Of a DNA stretch of 64,000 nucleotides, positions 7,672 through 16,187 are shown in pieces; within the stretch, counting starts at the first letter, position 1, and each line of letters starts with the position of its first letter. The position numbers and the translations under genes were made by a program. The notes under the pieces are model-generated. The model was not told where the DNA came from. It did no database searches and was given only the letters and a program-made list of their open reading frames with translations. The DNA comes from Cryobacterium aureum (GTDB lineage: Bacteria; Actinomycetota; Actinomycetes; Actinomycetales; Microbacteriaceae). The DNA lies in the NCBI RefSeq assembly GCF_002954245.1, contig NZ_PPTG01000040.1, positions 32,633 to 96,632 of the forward strand. The letters run 5' to 3'.

Positions 7672-9131
7672 TGGCCGACATTAGCCGCCGAAATGCTCTC
7701 ATTCTCGGCGGCGTAGGAATTGGCGGGGTGGCCATTGGCGGGACCGGTTTCGTTGCGAATCAATCCTCGAGGAGGCAGCAGGCTTTGGAAGCTGCGCCTG
7801 GGTTCGCCCTGGTTCAGCCCACCGAATTACACAGCACCGGAGGCGTGTTGACGGTGGCACTGGAGTCATCGTCTCAGCCGGTAAGCGTTGCCGGCCGAAC
7901 TGTGCGTGCGCTCAGCTACAACGGAAGCGTCCCCGGCCCGACACTGCGCGTTCGGGCGGGCGACATCCTTAATATCAGCCTGCGCAATGGTTTGACCGAC
8001 CCGAGCAACCTGCACGTGCACGGCCTGCACGTCTCGCCGGAAAACAATAGCGACAACATGTTCGTCACGGTCGACGCCGGCGACTCCTTCGAATACCGCT
8101 ATGAGCTACCCGCAAACCACCCGCCGGGCGTGTACTGGTACCACCCGCACCACCATGGACTCGTCGCCGATCAGATATTTGGAGGCCTCTACGGTGCGAT
8201 CATCGTAGAAGATGCCAAAGAGATCCCGGCCACCCGGGAGCGCGTACTCGTTATCTCTGACATGACCTTTGATTCTTCCGGTACCATTTCAGCTACCACC
8301 GAAATGGAGAAGATGTCGGGCAGGGAGGGCGAGCTCGTTCTGGTGAACGGGCAGCTCACTCCTGACCTGAGCGCCAGCCCCGGCGACCGGGAACGCTGGC
8401 GAGTCATCAACGCGTGCACTTCCCGCTATCTGAGGCTTCGACTCGACGGGCAGCAACTCACCCTCCTCGGCATCGACTCCGGCCGGTTCGAATCCGCGCG
8501 CGACGTTGACGAAGTCGTCTTGGCTCCAGGCAATCGCGCAGACTTGTTCGTGACCGCTCGCGCGGGCACGTCCACCCTTCGCACCCTCCGCTATGACCGT
8601 GGTGCATCCGGCGGGATGATGGGCGGCGGCACGACCAGTTCCGCCGATGTCGCACTGGCCACGTTCGCCGTCGCCGGTGCCAACACCGACGAATTCACCG
8701 CAGTACCCGACCAGCTCGCACCACGGGACTTACGTTCCGTTACCGTCACAGCTCGACGCGAATTGGTGTTCGCTATGGGAATGGGAGGCGGCATGGGCGG
8801 CGGCATGATGTCAGCCACGATCAACGACCGCACATTTGATGCCGCCCATGTCGACACCACCGTGCAGTTTGGAAGCGTCGAAGAGTGGGCTCTCACCAAC
8901 ACCAGCACTCTCGATCACCCGCTTCACCTGCACGTCTGGCCAATGCAGATTATTGAACAGGATGGCCAATCAGCCGAGTCAGCGATTTGGCAGGACGTCG
9001 TCAACATACCGGCACGCAGTACCGTGCGCGTTCGGATCGCCTTCGATGATTTTCGCGGACGGACCGTCTATCACTGCCATATCCTCGACCATGAAGACGC
9101 CGGCATGATGGGCATCATTCAGGCGATGTGA
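7668..9131 (+). CDS. Tat-exported multicopper oxidase (CueO-like)
   Basis: A 487-aa protein of the three-domain multicopper oxidase family, which oxidises substrates such as Cu(I) with reduction of oxygen to water outside the membrane. The N-terminus has a twin-arginine signal (SRRNALILGG). All four copper-binding segments are present: HVHG, YWYHPHHHG, HPLHLHVW and YHCHILDHEDAGMMG, the last with the Met ligand of the type 1 site. A Met-rich insert (MGMGGGMGGGMM) around residue 370 resembles the copper-sensing insert of CueO, and a second MMGGG stretch lies near residue 315. The ATG overlaps the stop of the SHOCT frame. With DUF305 and DUF6153 this supports periplasm-side copper detoxification. 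Confidence 0.93.
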   Translation: MMADISRRNALILGGVGIGGVAIGGTGFVANQSSRRQQALEAAPGFALVQPTELHSTGGVLTVALESSSQPVSVAGRTVRALSYNGSVPGPTLRVRAGDILNISLRNGLTDPSNLHVHGLHVSPENNSDNMFVTVDAGDSFEYRYELPANHPPGVYWYHPHHHGLVADQIFGGLYGAIIVEDAKEIPATRERVLVISDMTFDSSGTISATTEMEKMSGREGELVLVNGQLTPDLSASPGDRERWRVINACTSRYLRLRLDGQQLTLLGIDSGRFESARDVDEVVLAPGNRADLFVTARAGTSTLRTLRYDRGASGGMMGGGTTSSADVALATFAVAGANTDEFTAVPDQLAPRDLRSVTVTARRELVFAMGMGGGMGGGMMSATINDRTFDAAHVDTTVQFGSVEEWALTNTSTLDHPLHLHVWPMQIIEQDGQSAESAIWQDVVNIPARSTVRVRIAFDDFRGRTVYHCHILDHEDAGMMGIIQAM

Positions 9132-9193
9132 GCACCGGTAGGCCTTTGATCAAGAGGGAGATACGCCGAGGATTTGCCCCAGTATCTCTGCTG

Positions 9194-9220
9194 ACTCCCC
9201 CGTCCGGTGCCGTGAAGACA
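9194..9220 (+). repeat. 27-bp near-repeat, right copy (mate at 2068-2094)
   Basis: 24 of 27 bases match the left copy, with all changes at one codon position (peptide TPPSGAVKT kept). It sits in an otherwise unremarkable 316-base gap (9132-9447) after the multicopper oxidase; I see no gene there. Confidence 0.6.
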
Positions 9221-9447
9221 GCTGGGAAGTTCTCGGGCCGCAACGAAATCGGGCCGGATGTTCCGTGCCACGTCGGCCTGCCGCCCCGGCGAAGCGAGCG
9301 CGTCTGGCAGACCCCACTCCGGCGCCACCATTGCCATGCCACCTCGCACAACTCACACGCCAGATGTCAATTCAGGCTGTCAGCGCTCGTTGAAAACGAG
9401 GCCAGTTTCGCTCTTTGAACAGTAGACCACCCACCACGATTGGATGG

Positions 9448-9675
9448 GTGATTACAGTGCAGGATTGGGCAGAGATTCGGCATCTTCATGTCAGTGAGGG
9501 CTTGTCGGTGCGGGCGATTGCGAAGCAGTTGGGCTTGTCGCGGGTGACGGTCACTCGAGCGGTTCATTCGGCTGGGCCTCCGCAGTATCGTCGCGGTTCG
9601 AGTCCGTCGGCTTTCGACGGTTTTGAAGGACCCCGCAGACCGGATCACCTATCGGGCGGGTTCTCGACAGCACGG
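9448..9675 (+). mobile_element. IS21-family transposase (IstA) remnant with internal deletion
   Basis: From GTG 9448 the frame reads ITVQDWAEIRHLH, then SVRAIAKQLGLSRVTVTRA, the N-terminal helix-turn-helix of IstA. After SAFDGFE near 9635 the frame is lost, but one frame over the sequence resumes with KDPADRITYRAG, a motif that lies well downstream in intact IstA. The middle of the gene is therefore deleted, and there is no catalytic DDE region and no istB. It marks the right border of the copper island. Confidence 0.8.
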
Positions 9676-9731
9676 ACGTTCATCGCTCTATCGAGAAGCG
9701 TCACCTATATCCCCTTACGGCATTTAACGAG

Positions 9732-9983
9732 ATGGACGCACTCGACGAAGCTGGACGCACTGGGTGGCATTCAATTGGCTATGGAATGTACTTCCACGAC
9801 GTCATTCAATCCAATGAGCAAGGGGAACACCAACGAGTCGCCGCCTTCGGATCCAGCCGACACAGCCTGGAGGGCGAAGGATGGCACCGAATAGGAACAA
9901 TGTGGTTTCCGTGGGCCTACTTCGCGCGCCCCACGGGGAAGCCAATCGAAGCAGCCGGACCACCCTCTGGTCAAACCACCTAG
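9732..9983 (+). CDS. Hypothetical small protein (possible)
   Basis: An 83-codon frame (MDALDEAGRTGWHSIGYG..., ending GKPIEAAGPPSGQTT) with plausible composition and aromatic residues (WHRIGTMWFPWAYF). I do not recognise the family. The frame stays open upstream (about 9680 onward, reading VHRSIEKRHLYPLTAFNE), so the true start is unclear and the gene may be cut by the IS remnant. The two WH/GW turns recall short DUF4177/DUF2812-type proteins, which is only a resemblance. Confidence 0.35.
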   Translation: MDALDEAGRTGWHSIGYGMYFHDVIQSNEQGEHQRVAAFGSSRHSLEGEGWHRIGTMWFPWAYFARPTGKPIEAAGPPSGQTT

Positions 9984-10228
9984 CCGAACTTCGTTGCATT
10001 CGAAGTGCACCCAGACCACGATCTTGGGATTCAATATCCTCCGCCCGCAAGGGCGTCGCCCACCGGAAGGCCAGGGTGAGGGTTCGACAGTGCGTAAGCA
10101 AGCGCCGCCGAATGTGCAACTTCATGTGGAGCAAGGCAGTCGTGCCCACGACGGTCACGAGTGCATAGCCATCGCGCGGATCGCCACGTCGCAGAACCGG
10201 AGGGTGGCCCATTTTGTGCCCGCTACTT

Positions 10229-10292
10229 CGCTCACTGGACAACTTCGACGGGTGTGGCGGGGTCGCAACCGCTCGAAGTTGTCCAGTGAGCG
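10229..10292. repeat. Perfect 20-bp inverted repeat with 24-base spacer
   Basis: CGCTCACTGGACAACTTCGA at 10229-10248 is repeated exactly in inverted orientation at 10273-10292. The right arm ends 15 bases before the ATG at 10308. There is no T run, so a normal terminator is unlikely. It could be the fused ends of a lost insertion element, a short non-autonomous element, or a strong leader hairpin. The preceding stretch (9984-10228) shows no gene; its GTGGCCCATTTTGTGCCCGC is reminiscent of IS ends. Confidence 0.85.
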
Positions 10293-10307
10293 GCCAGCTA
10301 GGCTCGA

Positions 10308-10793
10308 ATGATGACCGCCCGCACCGTTCTGATCCTGCTCGACGTCGACGGAGTGCTCAACCCACGGCTCGTCGACCAGAGGCTCGTACTCGACCCGGCG
10401 CGCGCAGAACTCGTACGCCAACTGGCCGACCTCGGATCCATCGTGTGGGCGACCACTTGGTCTCCCACACACACGTTTCACCTGACCCGGGATCTCGGCC
10501 TGTCTTCCGACACCGAGGGCATCGCTTTTCCGCGCAATCTGCACTTCGACCCGTCAAATCCCGCACCCACGGCAAAACTCCACTGGGTCGCCCGCTGGCT
10601 GGCCCGGCAGGATCCGCAGCCCGACGCGGTGATCTGGATCGACGACATCCTGCGCCACGATGCCGTCGGCTGGGCCACCGCGCAGGCCCGGCCGACACAT
10701 TTGGTGCAGCCCGACCTGAACGTTGGGCTCACGGCCGCGCACCTCGACGCGGTACGCCTCTTCGTGGATGGGCTCGCTCCGACGCCATCCTGA
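10308..10793 (+). CDS. HAD-like domain protein
   Basis: A 161-aa protein. The start carries the HAD motif I as LLDVDGVLN (two acidic residues, the first being the nucleophile in active members), then VWATTWSPT as a motif II-like segment and VIWIDDILRHD near residue 106 as the acidic motif IV. Length and layout match the small cytosolic HAD_SAK_2-like proteins of actinobacteria, whose substrate is unknown. There are two successive ATGs, at 10308 and 10311. It stands alone behind the inverted repeat. Confidence 0.75.
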   Translation: MMTARTVLILLDVDGVLNPRLVDQRLVLDPARAELVRQLADLGSIVWATTWSPTHTFHLTRDLGLSSDTEGIAFPRNLHFDPSNPAPTAKLHWVARWLARQDPQPDAVIWIDDILRHDAVGWATAQARPTHLVQPDLNVGLTAAHLDAVRLFVDGLAPTPS

Positions 10794-10825
10794 CGACGCC
10801 GTCCTGGCGACACAGCCCGGACGAC

Positions 10826-10909
10826 TCAGTGCGCGCCGTCGGACTTGCCGAGCGCCGTCGCCCAGACCGCTTCCAGCACTCCTGACGCAATGAGCAGAAT
10901 CCACGACAT
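10826..10909 (-). pseudogene. 27-aa N-terminal stump of an SMR (SugE/EmrE-type) efflux gene
   Basis: An ATG at 10909 behind a good GAGGAG site encodes MSWILLIASGVLEAVWATAL, then GKSDGAH and a stop. This is the first membrane helix of small multidrug resistance proteins, including the conserved glutamate (LE) and following Trp (VW) that bind substrate cations. Full SMR proteins have about 105 residues and four helices; nothing of helices 2-4 follows. It is most simply a truncated gene, although the intact ribosome site leaves open expression of a one-helix peptide. Confidence 0.65.
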
Positions 10910-11035
10910 GACTGATACTCCTCGGCCAGTCTTGTCGCGTTCCGGGTACTTTTCGTCGTCCGGGGCCGCACTCCACGGCCTGCTTCGACCATAGGCACCG
11001 CCACTGGGCTAACCATGTGCAGAACCGCGGCCTGC

Positions 11036-11067
11036 CGCGAAACGGATGCCGCGGCATCCGTTTCGCG
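11036..11067. repeat. 32-bp perfect palindrome
   Basis: The 32 bases from 11036 to 11067 equal their own reverse complement. They consist of two head-to-head copies of AAACGGATGCC, the word that is over-represented across this window. It lies 35 bases past the stop of the minus-strand dipeptidase gene, so it may act as a terminator hairpin, though no T run follows. Confidence 0.9.
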
Positions 11068-11102
11068 CGCCCGTTTGGACCGCGCGGGCGCGGCTGCGGC
11101 GG

Positions 11103-12152
11103 CTAGGCGATGAAGGCGCGGTAGGCCGCGTCGTTCGCGCGCAGCACGCGCAGCACGTTCTCGGTGCCCAGCTTGGCCAGGTCGGCTGCGCTCCAGCCGC
11201 GCCGCTCGAGCTCGGCGAACAGGTTGGGGTATTCCGCCACGGTGGCAAGCCCAACCGGCATGTCGGGGCAGCCGTCGAAGTCGCCACCGAGGCCGATGTG
11301 ATCAATGCCGGCCACGCTGCGGGCATGCTCAACGTGGTCCGCCACGTGCGCCACGGTCACGACCGGCTTCTCCCCCACCGAACCGTTGTCTTCCCAGCTG
11401 CGGTAGTCGGCAGAGAGAAAGGCCGGCACGAAGGTGATCATCTGAACGCCACCGTTGGCGGCGAGCTGACTAAGAATTGCATCGGGCACGTTGCGCGGGT
11501 GGGGATTTAGGGCAAAACACGAGGAATGGCTGAAGAGAACGGGGAGGGTTGAGGCATCGAGGGCGTCCTGCATGGTGGCAGAGGAAACATGGGACAAGTC
11601 GACCATCATTCCGATGCGATTCATCTCGGCAATGACGGCCCGGCCACGCTCGTTCATGCCGTCGTGCGTCACCTCGCCGACCGCCGCGTCGGCCCACTCC
11701 GTCGATGAGTTCCAGGTGAGCGTCATGTAACGCACGCCCAACCGGGCGTACTCGCGGAGTACCGCGAGCGAGTTATTCATCTGGTTGCCGCCCTCAACCC
11801 CGAGGAGCGACGCAATTCTTCCGCCGTGCCGGGCGCGCCCTACGTCATCGGCGGTGACTGCCCGTTCGAAATCGTCGGGATAGGCGGCAATCAGGCGATG
11901 AATGAAGTCGATCTGCTCGAGCGTTGCCTGCACCGAATCCGTGCCCTCCAGGTCGGTGTGCACCCACACCGACCAGAACTGGCCCTGCACCCCGCCGCGC
12001 CGCAATTTGGGGACATCCGTTTGCAAATGACTGCGGGCAGAATCCTGCTCCGAGTCCAGCCCGGCAACGGAATAGTCACGATGCTCTCTGCAGGCCCAAG
12101 CGAGGTCATTGTGCCCGTCAAGAACAGCAAATTTCGGTTTTCTTACGGTCAT
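11103..12152 (-). CDS. Membrane dipeptidase (peptidase family M19)
   Basis: A 349-aa zinc dipeptidase related to renal dipeptidase, which hydrolyses dipeptides including those with D-residues. M19 hallmarks are present: DGHNDLAW (first zinc His and Asp) near the start, LLGVEGGNQ (bridging Glu), MMVDLSHVS (zinc His), LFSHSSCFALNPHPRNV (second zinc His and the substrate site), and GIDHIGLGGDFDG. No signal peptide is visible, so it is probably cytosolic. I start at the ATG at 12152 because GGGAAGAG precedes it at good spacing; an ATG 30 bases upstream lacks such a site. It is divergent from the polysaccharide locus. Confidence 0.9.
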   Translation of the reverse strand: MTVRKPKFAVLDGHNDLAWACREHRDYSVAGLDSEQDSARSHLQTDVPKLRRGGVQGQFWSVWVHTDLEGTDSVQATLEQIDFIHRLIAAYPDDFERAVTADDVGRARHGGRIASLLGVEGGNQMNNSLAVLREYARLGVRYMTLTWNSSTEWADAAVGEVTHDGMNERGRAVIAEMNRIGMMVDLSHVSSATMQDALDASTLPVLFSHSSCFALNPHPRNVPDAILSQLAANGGVQMITFVPAFLSADYRSWEDNGSVGEKPVVTVAHVADHVEHARSVAGIDHIGLGGDFDGCPDMPVGLATVAEYPNLFAELERRGWSAADLAKLGTENVLRVLRANDAAYRAFIA

Positions 12153-12325
12153 CTGAACTCTTCCCGGCAATTGATGCACCATACCAGCCTAGGACCCCCT
12201 CCATCGGGCATCTAATGCGCTCAGGCCGTATCACCTCACGGCACTGACGGCGTGATTCCTGCCCGCGCTTGCGGGCCTTACGGGGGGTGTCGGCCGATCT
12301 CAGGCTGAGCATTCCCCAACACCTT

Positions 12326-12391
12326 CCCCCATACAGGGGATTTTGACCCCCATTGAGGTTACAGCGCCGCCGACTTGAATCGGGGTAGTCT
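12326..12391 (+). promoter_or_regulatory. Candidate promoter region of the polysaccharide locus
   Basis: Within the 462-base gap before 12615 a C-run/G-run box (12326-12339, five Cs, ATACA, four Gs) is followed 21 bases later by a weaker relative (12347-12360). A TAGTCT hexamer at 12386-12391 could be a -10, about 25 bases after the second box. A GCCCGC-GCTT-GCGGGC hairpin lies at 12261-12276. I see no riboswitch match and no gene in the gap. Confidence 0.35.
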
Positions 12392-12614
12392 CTGCCAGTA
12401 AGTTGCTGAGAAAGAATCATCTTCATACGACGCGCTCCATCGAACGACAAGTGCCAGCATCGCCACCTGTTCCTGTAAACCCGACTGCAGGGAATGAAAA
12501 CGTGACATTCACTCTCCGAACTACCCCAGAACCCGATACGCGCCTCCGTTACCGCCGCGCCACAACGACCACGCCCGGTACTACTTTCACGTTCGACCGT
12601 AGGGGGAGTGACGC

Positions 12615-14162
12615 ATGAGTGAATCAGATTCGCCCGCCTCTTTCCAGCAACCTCTGCCCCTTCGGCGTACCGCCAAGCTTCGACTCGTTGACCAGTCGGT
12701 GTCCGCGCCCGCCGATATCGCGGTGGACACCCCCTCCTCAGGGCTGATTTGGGCTCGGCGGTACCGAACCAAGCTGCGACTGACCGATGTTGCGGTCATT
12801 GTTCTCGCGGTGGGTAGCGCACTGGTCTTCCGGTTCGGCGTGGACGGCATTCCGGCCGTACCGGGATCGTTCAGCGCCAACTATTGGCTCGTTTCACTCC
12901 TGATCGTGGCGACCTGGCTCATGACCCTTGAGCTTTTCCACACCAGGGACTCCCGCGTCGTGGGTGTCGGAGCGAGCGAGTACAAACAGGTCATCAATGC
13001 CAGTGCTGTCACTTTCGGCATGCTCGCCATCATCTTTCTGATCTTCAACATCGACATCGCTCGGCTGTACTTTGTTCTGGCGCTCCCCCTCGGTATTGCG
13101 GCACTGGTTCTCGAACGGTGGCTGTGGCGCAAATGGCTGCTGCACCAGCGCAGGTTCGGCCACTATCTCGCCCGCGTGATCGTCGTTGGAAATCGAGACG
13201 ACGTAGAATACGTGGTCAGTCAGATCGACACCAAGTCTGGAGCCGCCTACTACATCGTCGGCGCAGCTCTGGAAGACGGCATCGGTGACGATATCTCAGC
13301 CGGCGAGCGCGTGGTGCCGATCGTGTCCGACTTCGAGCACGTCGCAGCCGCCGCCGCCGCCATGGGGGTTGACACGGTCATTGTGGCCGGGCAGCCTAGC
13401 GGCGGCAGTTCCTACATTCGCAATCTGGGTTGGGACCTCGAGGGCACCTCCGCGGAGCTTGTTCTTTCCAGCCGACTAACGGATGTCGCTGGTCCCCGCA
13501 TCCACTTTCGTCCGGTTGACGGCCTCCCGCTGATCCACGTCGAAATTCCTCGGTTCGAGGGGGGCCGCCATGCCCTCAAGCGCACCCTGGATATCGTCAC
13601 GACGGCACTCGCGATCGTGTTTTTGCTCCCCGTGCTCGCCTTCATCGCCGTGCTCATCAAACTCGACAGCCCCGGCCCGGTGCTGTTTCGGCAGGAGCGG
13701 TGCGGCCGCAACGGACAGACCTTCCGCATGATCAAATTCCGCTCGATGGTGCAGACCGCGGAAGACGACCTGGCTGGTCTACTCGACCAGAACGAAGCTT
13801 CCGGGGTGATGTTCAAGATTCGCAATGACCCTCGAATCACCAAGATCGGCCGCGTGCTGCGCAAATACTCACTCGACGAGCTGCCCCAGCTGTGGAATAT
13901 CTTTGTCGGCGAGATGAGCCTGGTCGGGCCACGCCCGCCGCTGCCCGAAGAAGTTCAGGTCTACGAAACCCACGTGCACCGCCGCCTGTACATCAAGCCC
14001 GGTCTGACCGGCATGTGGCAGGTCAACGGGCGGTCCAATCTCAGCTGGGAAGACAGCGTACGGCTCGACCTCTACTACGTCGAGAACTGGTCACTGGCCG
14101 GCGACCTGATGATCATCTGGCGCACCTTCAAGACCGTCATTCAACCAGTAGGGGCATATTGA
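12615..14162 (+). CDS. Polyprenyl-phosphate sugar phosphotransferase (WcaJ/WbaP family)
   Basis: A 515-aa membrane enzyme that transfers a sugar-1-phosphate from a nucleotide sugar to undecaprenyl phosphate, starting the lipid-linked repeat unit. The N-terminal part has several membrane helices (about residues 55-160) and a nucleotide-binding-like middle (RVIVVGNRDDVEYV). The catalytic domain begins near residue 318 with KRTLDIV, a membrane re-entrant helix, DSPGPVLFRQER, MIKFRSM, and the conserved YSLDELPQLWNIFVGEMSLV, GPRPPLPEE and KPGLTGMWQVNGRS. Which sugar it uses cannot be read from sequence. It is the first gene of the locus, two bases before the next, and has GGGGGAG as ribosome site. 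Confidence 0.93.
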   Translation: MSESDSPASFQQPLPLRRTAKLRLVDQSVSAPADIAVDTPSSGLIWARRYRTKLRLTDVAVIVLAVGSALVFRFGVDGIPAVPGSFSANYWLVSLLIVATWLMTLELFHTRDSRVVGVGASEYKQVINASAVTFGMLAIIFLIFNIDIARLYFVLALPLGIAALVLERWLWRKWLLHQRRFGHYLARVIVVGNRDDVEYVVSQIDTKSGAAYYIVGAALEDGIGDDISAGERVVPIVSDFEHVAAAAAAMGVDTVIVAGQPSGGSSYIRNLGWDLEGTSAELVLSSRLTDVAGPRIHFRPVDGLPLIHVEIPRFEGGRHALKRTLDIVTTALAIVFLLPVLAFIAVLIKLDSPGPVLFRQERCGRNGQTFRMIKFRSMVQTAEDDLAGLLDQNEASGVMFKIRNDPRITKIGRVLRKYSLDELPQLWNIFVGEMSLVGPRPPLPEEVQVYETHVHRRLYIKPGLTGMWQVNGRSNLSWEDSVRLDLYYVENWSLAGDLMIIWRTFKTVIQPVGAY

Positions 14163-14163
14163 C

Positions 14164-15417
14164 ATGACCGCGGGCATCGAACACACTGCGCCGTCCAGCC
14201 GCCGGCGTCTGAGCATCGCAATGATCGGTACCCGCGGAGTGCCCGCAGCCTACGGCGGGTTTGAAACGGCCGTCGAGGAAATCGGGCGCCGGCTCGTTGA
14301 CCGCGGCCACGACGTGACCGTTTATTGTCGCCGCACGGCCCAGCCGGTTCCAGCGGAGTACCTCGGTATGAAACTGGTGGAGCTGCCGGCCCTGCGCCAT
14401 AAGATTTTGGAGACGCTGAGCCACACCGGGCTGTCGGTGCTGCACGCAACCCTGCACCGCCCAGCCGATGTCGCCTTCGTGTTCAACGCAGCCAATGCCC
14501 CGTTCGTTCCGCTGCTGCGCCTGCGCGGTATTCCCAGCGTCGTGCACGTCGACGGTCTCGAATGGAAGCGAGACAAATGGGGCGGCGCCGGTCGACGCTA
14601 CTACCGCTGGGCCGAAGAAGTCTCGGTGCGCGAAGCGGATGCCCTCATCGCTGACGCGCAGGGAATCGTCGACTACTACCGGGACGAGTTTTCCATCCCG
14701 ACCGAACTGATCTCCTACGGCACCCGAATTCTGCACGATACCCCGACCGATCGGCTCACCGAACTCGGACTCCGGCCCGGCGGCTACCACCTCGTCGTCG
14801 CCCGGTTCGAACCGGAAAACCACGTCGACATGATTGTCGAGGGATACCGCGCCAGCGGGGCACGCCTCCCACTGGTCGTTGTCGGCTCCGCGCCCTACGC
14901 GGCTGACTACACCAACCGCATCAGTGTCCTGGCTGCGTCCGATTCCCGCATTCGCATGCTCGGCAGCGTGTGGGACCAAAACCAGCTGGATCAGCTCTAT
15001 ACACACGCCACCACCTACGTGCATGGCCACTCGGTGGGCGGTACGAACCCGTCGCTGCTGCGGGCGATGGGTGCCGGAACCAAGGTCATCGCGTGGGACG
15101 TCGTGTTCAATCGCGAGGTCCTTGGCAGCGATGGCGCCTACTTCTCGCGGGCCGATTCCCTCAGCGGCCTGATCGAAGATGCCGAATTGAACCCCGAGCA
15201 CGTCGCCGCGGTCGCGGCGGCGCTGCAGCAGCGGGCCAAGGAACTCTACAACTGGGACAGCGTCGCGGCCAGCTACGAAAGGCTCGCTCGGCGAGTGGCC
15301 GTTGGCTACAGCACCCATCGACAGAGCAGCGGCCGGGCCGGAGTATCAACCTGGAGCGTTTCCGACACCATGAACCACCAACCGTCAACCGCACCATCTA
15401 GGGGGATCACGCTATGA
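14164..15417 (+). CDS. Glycosyltransferase with DUF1972 domain (rhamnosyltransferase-like)
   Basis: A 417-aa GT4-type enzyme. The N-terminal part is the DUF1972 module: IAMIGTRGVPAAYGGFETAVEEIGRRL followed by VTVYCR. The C-terminal nucleotide-sugar domain has VVGSAPY, GSVWDQNQLDQLY and the acidic HGHSVGGTNPSLLRAMGAG region. DUF1972 enzymes are frequently annotated as rhamnosyltransferases of surface polysaccharides, so a second or third sugar-adding step is likely. Its stop overlaps the ATG of the next gene (ATGA). Confidence 0.86.
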   Translation: MTAGIEHTAPSSRRRLSIAMIGTRGVPAAYGGFETAVEEIGRRLVDRGHDVTVYCRRTAQPVPAEYLGMKLVELPALRHKILETLSHTGLSVLHATLHRPADVAFVFNAANAPFVPLLRLRGIPSVVHVDGLEWKRDKWGGAGRRYYRWAEEVSVREADALIADAQGIVDYYRDEFSIPTELISYGTRILHDTPTDRLTELGLRPGGYHLVVARFEPENHVDMIVEGYRASGARLPLVVVGSAPYAADYTNRISVLAASDSRIRMLGSVWDQNQLDQLYTHATTYVHGHSVGGTNPSLLRAMGAGTKVIAWDVVFNREVLGSDGAYFSRADSLSGLIEDAELNPEHVAAVAAALQQRAKELYNWDSVAASYERLARRVAVGYSTHRQSSGRAGVSTWSVSDTMNHQPSTAPSRGITL

Positions 15418-16187
15418 CCAGTACCTCGGCCCACGCCACCGCCTCGACCGAAACGTACTTTGACACCGTGCGCCGTTTGTCGTCCGCTCAGAAAACAGCC
15501 GCCCGCGGCGCTCCACCGTACTCCGTCTATGTGAACCGACGGGTGGGTCGCTACCTCGCGGCGGGCGCGTTCCGTCTCGGTCTGACCCCGAACAACGTCA
15601 CCACCATCAGTGCCAGCTTCACGTTCTGCGCGATCGGACTGCTCGCGATCGGCGAACCGAGCTGGTGGCTCGGCCTCGTCGTGTGGCTGCTGCTGGCCAT
15701 CGGCTACGCCTTCGACTCTGCCGACGGCCAGGTCGCACGCCTGCGTGGGGGCGGCTCCCCCTCGGGCGAATGGCTCGACCACGTCGTTGACTCCATCAAG
15801 ATCTCCACGCTGCACCTCGCGGTGCTCATCACGATGTTCACGCACTTTCCCCTGTCAAGCTCGATCTGGCTGCTCGTACCGATCGGGTTTGCCGCCGTCG
15901 CGGCCGTGTCGTTCTTCGCCATGATTCTGAACGATCTGCTCAAAGCCAAGCATGCGCCAAGGGCTCCACTCTCCACGGCCCCCCGCACCGCGGTGCGGTC
16001 ACTTCTTGGACTTCCCACCGATTACGGTGTGCTCTGCCTCGCCTTCGTGCTGCTGGGCGCTCCGCTGGCCTTCTTCGGCCTGTACACGCTGCTCTTCATT
16101 GCCAACGCGCTATATCTCGCACTGGCGCTGGGTAAGTGGTTTCGCGACATGACCGCGCTGGGGCGCGTGGACGTCGTCCGGCCGTAG
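15414..16187 (+). CDS. CDP-alcohol phosphatidyltransferase family membrane enzyme
   Basis: A 257-aa membrane protein with about six helices. It carries the full CDP-alcohol phosphotransferase motif: the D-x2-DGxxAR part is DSADGQVAR, followed by GEWLDHVVD giving the last two Asp. The family moves a phospho-alcohol from CDP-alcohol to an acceptor. In a polysaccharide locus it more likely adds a phospho-polyol or makes a special lipid than ordinary phospholipid. A TagD-like cytidylyltransferase in the same locus (28908-29426) could supply a CDP-polyol. The start overlaps the previous stop, so it is co-translated with the glycosyltransferase. Confidence 0.85.
   Translation: MTSTSAHATASTETYFDTVRRLSSAQKTAARGAPPYSVYVNRRVGRYLAAGAFRLGLTPNNVTTISASFTFCAIGLLAIGEPSWWLGLVVWLLLAIGYAFDSADGQVARLRGGGSPSGEWLDHVVDSIKISTLHLAVLITMFTHFPLSSSIWLLVPIGFAAVAAVSFFAMILNDLLKAKHAPRAPLSTAPRTAVRSLLGLPTDYGVLCLAFVLLGAPLAFFGLYTLLFIANALYLALALGKWFRDMTALGRVDVVRP

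Noticed and set aside
9802..10242. 146-codon minus-strand frame
   Set aside because: It has no recognisable domain or ribosome site, is rich in Arg/Trp as antisense frames are, and begins inside the inverted repeat.
12153..12614. Possible c-di-GMP riboswitch before the polysaccharide locus
   Set aside because: No match to the conserved GEMM core on either strand.
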